Assembly: GCA_900549745.1 (NCBI GenBank) | Contig: URPJ01000020.1 | Location: 1-25,939, forward strand | Reading direction: 5' to 3' | Length of the DNA: 25,939 bases | DNA from: an uncultured Collinsella sp. | Lineage (GTDB): Bacteria > Actinomycetota > Coriobacteriia > Coriobacteriales > Coriobacteriaceae | Shown here: positions 1 to 7,350 of the stretch, piece after piece | Layout: each line of letters begins with the position of its first letter | Position numbering within the stretch: the stretch's first letter is position 1 | Notes under the pieces: model-generated | Database searches by the model: none | Seen by the model: only the letters and a program-made list of their open reading frames with translations | Told to the model about the DNA's origin: nothing | Translations under genes and position numbers: made by a program

Positions 1-146
1 GCCTCCCTTTTCTCGAACCTTAATTTCAAAGTCCAAGAAATGGGATGCAGTTCAAGATTAACCTGTCCCCAATGCACCAAGCGTGCCGCGGGGGCTGCGT
101 TGTGACACAATGGCGTTTGTTCGATTCGTTATGCGAAAGGCCAACT

Positions 147-1367
147 ATGGCAAATAAGAAAAAGAACTCCGAGGCCGCGCCGACGCCCGAGCAGCAGGCC
201 CGCGCTGCCTCCAGCTCTCGCAAGAAGCAGCGCAAGACGTACGTGTCTAAGACCGTCAAGATCGTCCTGGTGGTCATCGGCGTGCTGGCGATGCTGCTTT
301 CCGTCTCGGCGATGGCGTGCTCCGGCCTTATGTCGCAGGCCGAGGACACCTCGGGCTACAAGCTGACCGGCGGTGTTGCTGCAACTATCAACGGCACCAA
401 CCTCACCGAGGACACCGTGACCAAGCAGATCATGAGCATGCGCACGTCCTACGGCTACACCAAGGATGAGGATTGGGCGCAGTATCTGGTTGACAACGAC
501 CTCACGCCCAAGAAGTACCGCAAGCAACTCATCGACTCCTACACGCAGCAGATTCTGCTTCAACAGGCACAGAAGGAGAACGGCGTGACGGTGTCGGACG
601 AGGAGGTCGAGAAGGCTTGGAAGGACGCGTGCAAGAGCGCGGGCGGTGCCAAGGCCTTTAAGAAGACCCTCAAGACCTACGGCTATACCGAGGACACCTA
701 CAAGGACTCGCTCAAGGAGAGTCTGGCACAGCAAAAGCTCAAGGACGCCGTGGCGCCCACCAGCAAGCCCAAGGACAGCGAGATTGTCGATTACATCAAC
801 GAAAACCTGTCCAGCTACAACGACGCCCGCCGCTCGTCGAACATCCTGATCAAGGTTGATTCCGACGCTTCCGACGAGGACAAGGCTGCCGCCAAGGCCA
901 AGGCGCAGGAGTGCCTGGACAAGATCAACTCCGGTGAGCTGAGCTTTGAGGACGCCGTTGAGCAGTACTCCGAGGACACCGGTTCCAAGGAGAAGAAGGG
1001 CGATGTGGGCTGGGATAAGCTTACCACCTTCGTCGACAGCTACCAGACGGCGCTCGAGGGGCTCAACAAGGGCGACGTGAGCGACGTGGTCGAGTCGACG
1101 TACGGTTACCATGTCATCAAGTGCACCGACTACTTCCATGTCGATAATCAGGTTGATGATATCAACCAGGTGCCCAAGGCCATCAAGAAGTATGTCTCCA
1201 ACGTGGTGAAGACGCAGGCGGCCAGCACCGCGTACAGCGAGTGGCTAGAGCAGTACAAGAAGGATGCCGACATCACCGTTAATCCCATGCCCAAGGACGT
1301 ACCCTATAACGTGAGTCTGAAGGGCGTCACCAAGAGCTCGACCGACGATTCGTCGACGACTGAGTAA
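147..1367 (+). CDS. Membrane-anchored parvulin-type peptidyl-prolyl isomerase (PrsA/SurA-like foldase)
   Basis: Extracytoplasmic foldase that would catalyse cis-trans isomerisation of prolyl bonds in exported proteins. The 406-residue protein starts with a Lys/Ala-rich cytoplasmic tail (1-35), then one hydrophobic segment (about 36-57) ending in AMAC-SG at Cys58. That could be a weak lipobox or simply a transmembrane anchor. A SurA-N-like helical region follows, then a parvulin domain at about 228-331 with the typical GDVGW and YGYHVIK motifs. The tail is rich in Ser, Thr and Asp. The frame is open back to 45, but ATG 147 is preferred because GAAAGG sits 6-7 bases upstream and the earlier residues are not signal-like. 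It is followed by a separate YqeY-like gene. The family call is secure; lipoprotein versus membrane anchor is not settled. Confidence 0.85.
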   Translation: MANKKKNSEAAPTPEQQARAASSSRKKQRKTYVSKTVKIVLVVIGVLAMLLSVSAMACSGLMSQAEDTSGYKLTGGVAATINGTNLTEDTVTKQIMSMRTSYGYTKDEDWAQYLVDNDLTPKKYRKQLIDSYTQQILLQQAQKENGVTVSDEEVEKAWKDACKSAGGAKAFKKTLKTYGYTEDTYKDSLKESLAQQKLKDAVAPTSKPKDSEIVDYINENLSSYNDARRSSNILIKVDSDASDEDKAAAKAKAQECLDKINSGELSFEDAVEQYSEDTGSKEKKGDVGWDKLTTFVDSYQTALEGLNKGDVSDVVESTYGYHVIKCTDYFHVDNQVDDINQVPKAIKKYVSNVVKTQAASTAYSEWLEQYKKDADITVNPMPKDVPYNVSLKGVTKSSTDDSSTTE

Positions 1368-1421
1368 TCATGGGGCGGTGCTCGCACGAGTGCCGCCCAC
1401 GCTATTAGAGAGGATTTGCAG

Positions 1422-1865
1422 ATGACCAACGAAGAGCTGCAGAAAGAAATGATCGCGGCCATGAAGGCCAAGGACAAGGTTCGCCTGTCCATCATTCGCC
1501 AGGTCAAGGCCGAGGTGAAGAATATCGAGGTTAACGAGCGCCGCGATGTGACCGAGGAAGACGTCAACAGCATGATCAAGCGCCTGATCAAGCAGACGAG
1601 CGAGACGCTGGAGATGTCCATCAAGGCCGGCACCGACCAGGAGCGTACCGACAACCTGACCGAGCAGGTCAAGATCCTGGAGAGCCTGCTGCCCGCGCAG
1701 GTTTCGGGCGAGGAGCTCGAGGCCCTGATCGAGCAGGTTATCGCCGAGCTGGGCGCCACGTCCAAGAAGCAGATGGGCCAGGTCATGGGTGCCCTGGGCA
1801 AGGCCACCGGCGGCAACTTCGATAAGCCGGCCGCAGCAAAGATCGTCGGAGCCCGCCTCGCGTAG
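1422..1865 (+). CDS. GatB/YqeY domain-containing protein
   Basis: Small 147-residue cytosolic protein of the YqeY family, which resembles the C-terminal helical domain of the GatB subunit of tRNA-dependent amidotransferase. Its role is not established, though it is often linked to tRNA metabolism. Family hallmarks are the N-terminal LQKEMIAAMKAKDK stretch, a VRLSIIRQVKAEVKN helix, and a C-terminal KKQMGQVMGALGKATGG segment. Length is typical for the family. ATG 1422 is chosen over an in-frame TTG at 1416 because GAGAGGA at 1408-1414 is well spaced for the ATG. It lies 54 bases after the foldase gene and is followed by a strong hairpin with a T run, so it ends a transcription unit. Confidence 0.88.
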   Translation: MTNEELQKEMIAAMKAKDKVRLSIIRQVKAEVKNIEVNERRDVTEEDVNSMIKRLIKQTSETLEMSIKAGTDQERTDNLTEQVKILESLLPAQVSGEELEALIEQVIAELGATSKKQMGQVMGALGKATGGNFDKPAAAKIVGARLA

Positions 1866-1894
1866 GGGCCGAGTGGCACACAGTTGAGGCTGAG

Positions 1895-1926
1895 GGGGCG
1901 TGGCCGTCATGGTCGCGCCCCTTTTT
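1895..1926 (+). terminator. Rho-independent terminator after yqeY-like gene
   Basis: An 11 bp stem (ggggcgtggcc / ggtcgcgcccc, two G-U pairs) with a 5-base loop is followed directly by TTTTT. It lies 29 bases after the YqeY-like stop codon, in the orientation expected for the forward unit. Confidence 0.8.
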
Positions 1927-1938
1927 GCTGGGCTGGGC

Positions 1939-2008
1939 ACTCATTGGGGACAGGCTTAAATGAGTGCCCAATGAGCAGGTACTCATTTAAGTCTGTCCCC
2001 AATGAGTG
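1939..2008. repeat. Large palindromic repeat with GGGGACAG core
   Basis: Two 28-base arms (1939-1966 and 1981-2008) are inverted copies with one mismatch, separated by a 14-base loop. Each arm contains cactcattggggacag and ttaaatgagt. The element sits between a terminator and the ABC transporter promoter region. It shares the GGGGACAG/CTGTCCCC core with several other intergenic palindromes in this window, which suggests a dispersed REP-like family. Confidence 0.85.
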
Positions 2009-2071
2009 GGTGGAAGGTTGCGGGTTCTTTACGGGAATGTAGTGTGGGCTGCGGAAACGTGGTTCTTTCCG

Positions 2072-2077
2072 TACAAT
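2072..2077 (+). promoter_or_regulatory. Possible -10 box for the amino-acid ABC operon
   Basis: TACAAT lies 36 bases upstream of the ATPase start, after the terminator and palindrome. No convincing -35 hexamer is seen at 17 bases spacing, so this is tentative. Confidence 0.35.
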
Positions 2078-2112
2078 AGTTCAACTCATGTAAACGCAGG
2101 GAAGGGACATTC

Positions 2113-2844
2113 ATGGCAGACATGATCGAGATCAAGCATCTCAACAAGTACTTTGGCGACCTGCATGTGCTCAAAGATATCAACCTCACCGTCAAACGTG
2201 GCGAGAAGCTCGTAATGATCGGGCCTTCCGGCTCGGGTAAATCGACGCTCATCCGTTGCGTCGATTATCTGGAGGAGCCCACGTCGGGCGAGGTTGTCAT
2301 CGACGGTACGCCGCTCACCAAAAAGAATCACCTGGAGATGGCTCGCAAGTATAGTTCCATGGTGTTTCAGCAGTTCAACCTGTATCCCAACATGACGGTG
2401 CTGGGCAACCTGACGCTCGCGCCCATCAAACTGCAAAAGAAGAGCAAGGAGGAGGCGACCGAGATCGCCATCGCTGCGCTCAAGCGCGTCGGCATGGCAC
2501 ATAAGGCCGGCGAGTATCCGCAGAATCTCTCGGGTGGTCAGCAGCAGCGCATCGCCATCGCCCGTGCCCTGTGCACCAAGCAGCCCATCATCCTGTTTGA
2601 CGAGCCGACCTCGGCGCTCGACCCCGAGATGGTCCAGGAGGTTCTGGACGTTATGATTGAGCTCGCGCAGGAGGACATCACCATGATCTGCGTGACGCAC
2701 GAGATGGGTTTTGCGCGTCAGGTGGCCGACCGCGTCATCTTTATGGAGGACGGCCGCATTCTGGAGGAGGGCACGCCCGAGCACTTCTTCGATAACCCCG
2801 AGAACCCGCGCTGCCGCGAGTTCCTGTCCAAGATTCTGCACTAG
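2113..2844 (+). CDS. Polar amino-acid ABC transporter ATP-binding protein (GlnQ-like)
   Basis: ATPase subunit that would power amino-acid import across the cytoplasmic membrane. The 243 residues carry a complete set of ABC motifs: Walker A GPSGSGKST (about 37-45), a Q-loop in MVFQQFNLYPNMTV, the signature LSGGQQQR (about 139-146), Walker B PIILFDEPTSALDPE, and the H-loop Thr-His-Glu. The length and the NLYPNMTV segment fit the GlnQ/GltL/HisP polar amino-acid subfamily. ATG 2113 follows a GCAGGGAAGGGA ribosome site. It is the first gene of a tight four-gene transport operon. The ATPase itself does not reveal the substrate. Confidence 0.93.
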   Translation: MADMIEIKHLNKYFGDLHVLKDINLTVKRGEKLVMIGPSGSGKSTLIRCVDYLEEPTSGEVVIDGTPLTKKNHLEMARKYSSMVFQQFNLYPNMTVLGNLTLAPIKLQKKSKEEATEIAIAALKRVGMAHKAGEYPQNLSGGQQQRIAIARALCTKQPIILFDEPTSALDPEMVQEVLDVMIELAQEDITMICVTHEMGFARQVADRVIFMEDGRILEEGTPEHFFDNPENPRCREFLSKILH

Positions 2845-2852
2845 GCGCGGTG

Positions 2853-3728
2853 ATGGACATGACGGATATGACGAGGGCGGCCGTGTCGCGCCGCCACTTT
2901 TTGCAGCTGGCGGGCGCCGGCATGCTCGCGCTGACGGGGACCGCGCTTACCGGTTGCGGCAACTCCGCCGGCGGCGAGGGTTCCGACAAGGGGTCCAAGC
3001 TTGCGGCCATCAAGTCGCGTGGCCATCTGAATGCCGGCGTTAAGAAGGACGTTCCCGGCTATGGCTATTACGACACCGCCAAGGGCCGCTTTGAGGGCAT
3101 GGAAGTCGATTTGTGCTACCAGATCGCCGCTGCCGTCTTTGGCGTGAGCTACAAGGAGGCCCGCGCCCAGGAGCTTGTCGAGTTTACCGACGTAACGCCC
3201 AAGACACGCGGCCCGCTGATCGATAACGGCCAACTCGACGTGGTCGCGGCGACCTACACCATCACCGACGAGCGCAAGAAGAGCTGGGATTTCTCGACGC
3301 CGTACCGCACCGACTACGTGGGGCTCATGGTCAAGAAGCGTTCGGGCTTTACCTCGATTGAGGATCTGGACGGCAAGGTCATTGGTGTGAGCCAGGGTGC
3401 CACCACGCAGGGTCTGATCGAGCAGATGATCAAGGACAACGGCTTTAGCTGCAAGCCCGAGTTTAGGGCCTTTAGCGGCTATCCCATCATCAAGAGTTCG
3501 CTCGACGCCGGCAATATCGACGTCTTTGCCATGGACCGCTCCACGCTGGCCGGTTACATGAACGAGACCGTTGAGCTTCTGCAGCCCGAGGTCAAGTTTG
3601 GCGAGCAGGGCTATGGCGTGGCGACCAAGAAGGGCTGCGACCTTTCGGCCGTGGTCGATCAGGTGATTTGCGATCGCCTGGCCGATGGCTGGCTCGACCA
3701 AGAGGTCAAGACCTGGGGTCTTGTATAG
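2853..3728 (+). CDS. Amino-acid ABC transporter substrate-binding lipoprotein, Tat-type signal (PEB1/GluB-like)
   Basis: Extracellular solute-binding protein (family 3) that would deliver a polar amino acid to the adjacent permeases. The N-terminus has a twin-arginine motif SRRHFLQ (residues 12-18), a hydrophobic core and the lipobox LTGC with Cys35, indicating a Tat-exported lipoprotein. The mature part carries conserved family features such as DVTPKTRGPLIDNGQLDVV, ATYTITDERKKSWDFSTPY and GVSQGATTQ. These resemble aspartate/glutamate-binding PEB1a and GluB as I recall them, so glutamate, aspartate or glutamine is the likely ligand (inference). ATG 2853 is preferred over the adjacent GTG 2850. 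It starts 8 bases after the ATPase stop, so the two are probably co-translated. Confidence 0.9.
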   Translation: MDMTDMTRAAVSRRHFLQLAGAGMLALTGTALTGCGNSAGGEGSDKGSKLAAIKSRGHLNAGVKKDVPGYGYYDTAKGRFEGMEVDLCYQIAAAVFGVSYKEARAQELVEFTDVTPKTRGPLIDNGQLDVVAATYTITDERKKSWDFSTPYRTDYVGLMVKKRSGFTSIEDLDGKVIGVSQGATTQGLIEQMIKDNGFSCKPEFRAFSGYPIIKSSLDAGNIDVFAMDRSTLAGYMNETVELLQPEVKFGEQGYGVATKKGCDLSAVVDQVICDRLADGWLDQEVKTWGLV

Positions 3729-3753
3729 GCGCATCGTCCAAGGAAGGAATCAA

Positions 3754-4500
3754 ATGCTCGAAGGATTATTTGACGCCGACCGTTGGTCGACGACATTTCA
3801 AAACATGGGGCCCTTCTGGGAGGGCTTTGGCGTGACGCTGCAGGTGGTCGTTGCCGGTCTGCTGCTGTCGCTGGTGCTGGGCACGCTGCTGGGCGTGTTC
3901 TCTACCACTCGCTCGCGCGTGCTGCGCGCCATAAGCCGTGTGTACGTGGAGTTTTACCAGAACACCCCGTTGCCCGTACAGGTGCTCTTTATGTACATGG
4001 CCGGTCCGCAGTTTTTGCAGGCCATAACCGGTGCCGATCAGCCGGTGCGTATCGCGCCGTTCGTGCTGGGCTTCTTGGGCGTGGGCCTGTATCACGCTGC
4101 CTACATTTCGGAGGTCATCCGCACTGGTATCGAGGCGGTTCCGCGCGGTCAGATGGAGGCGGCCCAGAGCCAGGGCTTTACCCGTGCGCAGGCCTACTGG
4201 TACATCGTGCTGCCCCAGACGTTCAAGATCATTCTGCCGCCGCTGTGTAACCAGGCGCTCAACCTGGTCAAGAACACGTCGGTGCTGGCGCTTGTGGCCG
4301 GCGGCGACCTTATGTACCGTTCCGACAACTTTGTGAGCCTGTACGGTTACCTGCAGGGATACATCGTCTGCTGCCTTATGTACTTCATCATCTGCTTTCC
4401 GCTCGCCATGCTGGTGCAGTGGCTCGAGCGCCGCTCCAAGGAGCGTCCGCGCGGCGTGAGCCTGGCCGAGCTGGGGCTCGACAACGTAGAGGAGGCCTAG
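3754..4500 (+). CDS. Polar amino-acid ABC transporter permease 1 (HisM/GlnP family)
   Basis: Integral membrane subunit of the importer, 248 residues, with several hydrophobic helices. It has the permease EAA-type motif around EAAQSQGFTRAQAYWYIVLPQ, which contacts the ATPase. QNTPLPVQVLFMY is the typical family motif after the second helix. The frame stays open upstream to 3685 inside the binding-protein gene. ATG 3754 is preferred because AAGGAAGGA lies just upstream and the protein then begins like its relatives. It lies 25 bases after the binding-protein gene and ends 3 bases before the second permease. The two permeases probably form a heterodimer. Confidence 0.9.
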   Translation: MLEGLFDADRWSTTFQNMGPFWEGFGVTLQVVVAGLLLSLVLGTLLGVFSTTRSRVLRAISRVYVEFYQNTPLPVQVLFMYMAGPQFLQAITGADQPVRIAPFVLGFLGVGLYHAAYISEVIRTGIEAVPRGQMEAAQSQGFTRAQAYWYIVLPQTFKIILPPLCNQALNLVKNTSVLALVAGGDLMYRSDNFVSLYGYLQGYIVCCLMYFIICFPLAMLVQWLERRSKERPRGVSLAELGLDNVEEA

Positions 4501-4503
4501 CGC

Positions 4504-5142
4504 ATGGAAATCTTCAACGCGACCAACCTGCTCTACATTTGGGGCGGCTTTGTTAAGACGATCGAGATCTCGGCGCTGTCGATCTTTTTCTCGCTCATCT
4601 TTGGCACGGTACTGGCGCTCGTTAAAAGCTATGCGCCCCGCCCGTTCCGTATTTTGGTGAGCGCCTATATCGAGCTGTTCCGCTGCACGCCAAACCTGCT
4701 GTGGATCCTGTTTATCTACTTTACGGTGCAGGGTTTGGACATTGTGATTTCGACCATCGCCTTTACGCTGTTTACCAGCGCCGTTATGGCCGAGATTGTG
4801 CGCGGCGGCCTCAACTCGATTCCGCGCGGCCAGTTTGAGGCGGCGCAGAGCCAGGGCTTTGGCTTCTTTGCCACCATGCGCTACATCATTCTGCCGCAGA
4901 CGTTTAAGACGATCATTCCGGCGCTGTTTAGCCAGTGCACAACTGTCATTAAGGACAGCTCGTATCTTTCGGGCATTAACGTGGCCGAGCTCATGTACAC
5001 GGCAAACGTCGTGATGGCGCATGCGATCGACCTGTCGCAGGTGCTTATGCTCTACGGCCTGGTTTTCGCGATGTACTTTGTGCTCAACTTTGGTATCTCG
5101 CTGCTGGTCCGAGCGTATCAACGTCGTATCGTGGCAGCGTAG
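4504..5142 (+). CDS. Polar amino-acid ABC transporter permease 2
   Basis: Second membrane subunit, 212 residues, homologous to the preceding gene. Shared features are FRCTPNLLWILFIYF near the second membrane helix and the coupling motif FEAAQSQGFGFFATMRYIILPQ. It has about five hydrophobic segments, and its length is usual for the family. ATG 4504 lies 3 bases after the stop of permease 1, so translational coupling is likely. Transcription then meets a perfect 14 bp arm palindrome directly after the stop codon, which may protect or attenuate the transcript before the kinase-like gene. Confidence 0.92.
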   Translation: MEIFNATNLLYIWGGFVKTIEISALSIFFSLIFGTVLALVKSYAPRPFRILVSAYIELFRCTPNLLWILFIYFTVQGLDIVISTIAFTLFTSAVMAEIVRGGLNSIPRGQFEAAQSQGFGFFATMRYIILPQTFKTIIPALFSQCTTVIKDSSYLSGINVAELMYTANVVMAHAIDLSQVLMLYGLVFAMYFVLNFGISLLVRAYQRRIVAA

Positions 5143-5143
5143 A

Positions 5144-5174
5144 ATGTGACAAAGGGACTGTCCCTTTGTCACAT
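5144..5174. repeat. Perfect palindrome (GGGACTGTCCC core) after permease gene
   Basis: Arms atgtgacaaaggga and tccctttgtcacat (14 bp, no mismatch) flank a 3-base CTG loop. It begins 2 bases after the permease stop and lies just upstream of the ribosome site of the next gene. The core matches other palindromes in the window. A strong hairpin here would affect read-through or mRNA decay (inference). Confidence 0.85.
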
Positions 5175-5190
5175 AGAGAAAGGAATCGCG

Positions 5191-5814
5191 ATGAGCGATC
5201 TGGAGAATAAGAAGAATCCTGTGGTCATTACCATCGCGCGCGACTTTGGCGCCGAGGGCCACGAGATTGGTCGCATGCTTGCCGACGAGTTGGGGATTCC
5301 GCTGTACGATAACGAGCTGCTGGTGCGCGCGTCGCTGCGCGCGGGCGAGTCGCTCGACAAGATGGCTGCCTACGACGAGCGCCTGGCCGTGGAGAATATG
5401 GCGTTTCTGCCCGACCGCTACGATGCACGTTCGTACTCGGACAAGTTGTTCCAAAAGATGAGCCAGGTGATTTTGGATCTGGGCGAGACCGAGAGCTGCA
5501 TTATCGAAGGCCGTCTGTCCGATTACCTGCTGCGTAACAATCCCAACCACATTGCCGTGTTGGTGACCGCACCCTTTGAGGACCGCGTCGAGATCGTGCG
5601 CAAGAAGCGCGGCCTTAACAAAAAGAAGGGCGCCAAGCTGGTCAAGCAGCAGCAGAAGGCGCGCGAGGCGTTCTATAAGCGCTACAGCGCCGGAAAGTGG
5701 AAGATGACGAGTGGCAAGGACATCGTCGTCAACCGCGCCAAGCTGGGCCGCGAGGGCTGCAAAGATGTCATCGCCGCTGCCTACCGCTACAAGGTAGCGC
5801 AGCTCGAAGGCTAA
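5191..5814 (+). CDS. Cytidylate kinase-like family protein
   Basis: A 207-residue protein resembling the cytidylate-kinase-like family (PF13189). The N-terminal ITIARDFGAEGHEIGRMLA matches the family's modified P-loop region (ITISREYGSGG-type in relatives), followed by LGIPLYDNELL. Later parts include CIIEGRLSDYLL and the lid-like Arg/Lys-rich stretch FEDRVEIVRKKRGLNKKKGAK. Members are often annotated as kinases without proven substrates, so nucleoside monophosphate phosphorylation is only presumed. ATG 5191 is chosen because GAAAGGA is correctly spaced. The frame is open to 5146, but that stretch overlaps the palindrome. It may be read from the ABC operon or from its own promoter. Confidence 0.8.
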   Translation: MSDLENKKNPVVITIARDFGAEGHEIGRMLADELGIPLYDNELLVRASLRAGESLDKMAAYDERLAVENMAFLPDRYDARSYSDKLFQKMSQVILDLGETESCIIEGRLSDYLLRNNPNHIAVLVTAPFEDRVEIVRKKRGLNKKKGAKLVKQQQKAREAFYKRYSAGKWKMTSGKDIVVNRAKLGREGCKDVIAAAYRYKVAQLEG

Positions 5815-5823
5815 CCAGTTGAA

Positions 5824-5858
5824 ACCACCACAAAGGGGACAGGCACCTTTGCGGTGGT
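5824..5858. repeat. Palindromic repeat with GGGGACAGG core
   Basis: Arms accaccacaaagg and cctttgcggtggt pair at 12 of 13 positions around a 9-base loop that contains the ggacag core. It lies between convergent genes, 10 bases after the kinase-like stop. It could also act as a weak terminator, but there is no T run. Confidence 0.75.
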
Positions 5859-5876
5859 AGGGCGATCGGCATAGAA

Positions 5877-5912
5877 AAAGTCCCCGCCGGGCGTGTGCTC
5901 GACGGGGACTTT
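5877..5912 (-). terminator. Terminator of the nfnAB-type operon
   Basis: Arms aaagtcccc (5877-5885) and ggggacttt (5904-5912) form a GC-rich hairpin. Read on the minus strand it is followed by TTTTTCTAT, directly downstream of the large-subunit gene that ends at 5941. Confidence 0.85.
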
Positions 5913-5940
5913 GCCGTTTGATGGCTAGCGCTGTAGGTGA

Positions 5941-7350
5941 TTACTCGCCCAGCAAGCTCTTGGTGATCGAAGCGGCGGCCTTCTTGCCGGCGCCCATCGC
6001 CAGAATGACCGTAGCGGCACCGGTGACGATGTCGCCGCCGGCCCAGATGCGGGGATCGGTGGTCTGGCCGGTCTCCTCGTCGGCGACGATGTAGCCCCAC
6101 TTGTTGAGCTCCATCTTGCCGCCGATCTTCTTTGCGAAGGGGTTGGCGTTTGTGCCGATAGCCGAGATCGCGACGTCGCAGGGGATCTCCTCGATGGCGC
6201 CCTCGATGGGCACCGGGCGACGACGGCCGGACTCGTCAGGCTCGCCGAGCTCCATCTTCTGGACCTTGACGGCGCACACGGAGCCGTCCTCGCCAGCGAC
6301 AAACTCGAGCGGGGAAACGAGCGGCAGAACCTCGACGCCCTCGGCCTTGGCGTGGTGCAGCTCGGCACGACGGCAGGGCATCTCGTCCTCGGTACGACGG
6401 TAGGCGATGATGGCGTGCTCGGCGCCCAGACGCTTGGCGGTACGGACGGCGTCCATAGCCACGTTGCCGCCACCAAAGACAACGACGTTCTTGCCGTGCT
6501 TGGTGGGGGTGTCGTACTCGGGGAACTTGTTGGCCTTCATCAGGTTCACGCGGGTGAGGTACTCGTTCGCGAAGAAGACGTTGGGCAGGTTCTCGCCGGG
6601 GACGTTGAGGAACTTGGGCAGGCCAGCGCCGGTCGCCACGTAGATGGCGTCGAAGCCCTGCTCGAACAGCTCCTCGGCCGTGGCCATGTTGCCCACGACG
6701 GAGTTGTACTCAAACTTGACGCCCATGTCCTCCAGGCCGTCAATCTCGCGCTTGACGACTGCCTTGGGCAGACGGAACTCGGGGATGCCGTAGACCAGCA
6801 CGCCGCCGCCGGTGAAGAAGGCCTCAAAGACGGTGACGTCAAAGCCGTTGCGGGCGAGCTCGCCGGCGCAGGTGATGCCGGACGGGCCGGAGCCGACGAC
6901 GGCGACCTTCTTACCGTTCTTGGGGGCCATCTTGGGCGTGGAGGCGAGCTCGGGGCGGTCACCCAGGAAGCGCTCGAGCTGGCCGATGGCCACGGGCTCG
7001 GACTTCTTACCACGGATGCACTTACCCTCGCACTGGTTCTCCTGCGGGCAGACGCGACCGCAGATAGCGGGAAGCATGGAGTCCTCGCGGATGGTGTCGA
7101 GAGCGCCGCCGAAGTCCTTCTCGCGGATCTGCTCGATAAAGCGGGGGATGTTGATGTTGACGGGGCAGCCCTCGACACAGAACGGCTTCTTGCAGTTGAG
7201 GCAGCGCTCGGCCTCGGCCAGCGCCATCTCCTCGGTGAAGCCCTTGTCGACGGGGCGGAAGTCGCAGGCGCGCTCGGCAGCCGGCTCCTCGTTATCGGGG
7301 GTGCGGGGCGACTTCATATCGGCAACGAAACGACCGTTAACTAGTGGCAT
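5941..7350 (-). CDS. NADPH-dependent glutamate-synthase-like / NfnB flavoprotein large subunit
   Basis: A 469-residue Fe-S flavoprotein. The N-terminal ferredoxin-like region has Cys clusters in CLNCKKPFCVEGCP (about 50-63) and AICGRVCPQENQCEGKC. An FAD-binding GSGPSGITCAGELA motif follows, then an NAD(P)-binding GGGNVAMDAVRTAKRLGA, with a final WAGGDIVTGAATVILAMGAGKKAA FAD motif. It is annotated variously as homotetrameric glutamate synthase GltA, SudA or NfnB. Because its partner gene encodes an NfnA/PyrK-like subunit and no GltB-type large subunit is adjacent, the ferredoxin:NADP transhydrogenase (Nfn) role is favoured. It overlaps the upstream gene by 10 bases, so translation is coupled. 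The two terminal stop-proximal hairpins mark the operon end. Confidence 0.85.
   Translation of the reverse strand: MPLVNGRFVADMKSPRTPDNEEPAAERACDFRPVDKGFTEEMALAEAERCLNCKKPFCVEGCPVNINIPRFIEQIREKDFGGALDTIREDSMLPAICGRVCPQENQCEGKCIRGKKSEPVAIGQLERFLGDRPELASTPKMAPKNGKKVAVVGSGPSGITCAGELARNGFDVTVFEAFFTGGGVLVYGIPEFRLPKAVVKREIDGLEDMGVKFEYNSVVGNMATAEELFEQGFDAIYVATGAGLPKFLNVPGENLPNVFFANEYLTRVNLMKANKFPEYDTPTKHGKNVVVFGGGNVAMDAVRTAKRLGAEHAIIAYRRTEDEMPCRRAELHHAKAEGVEVLPLVSPLEFVAGEDGSVCAVKVQKMELGEPDESGRRRPVPIEGAIEEIPCDVAISAIGTNANPFAKKIGGKMELNKWGYIVADEETGQTTDPRIWAGGDIVTGAATVILAMGAGKKAAASITKSLLGE

Noticed and set aside
5146..5190. Earlier in-frame start for the cytidylate-kinase-like gene
   Set aside because: That stretch overlaps the palindrome and lacks a ribosome site, while ATG 5191 has GAAAGGA correctly spaced.
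3766..5550. A 594-residue open frame on the minus strand opposite the ABC permeases
   Set aside because: It is a shadow of strongly supported permease genes on the plus strand, with no family motif or ribosome site.
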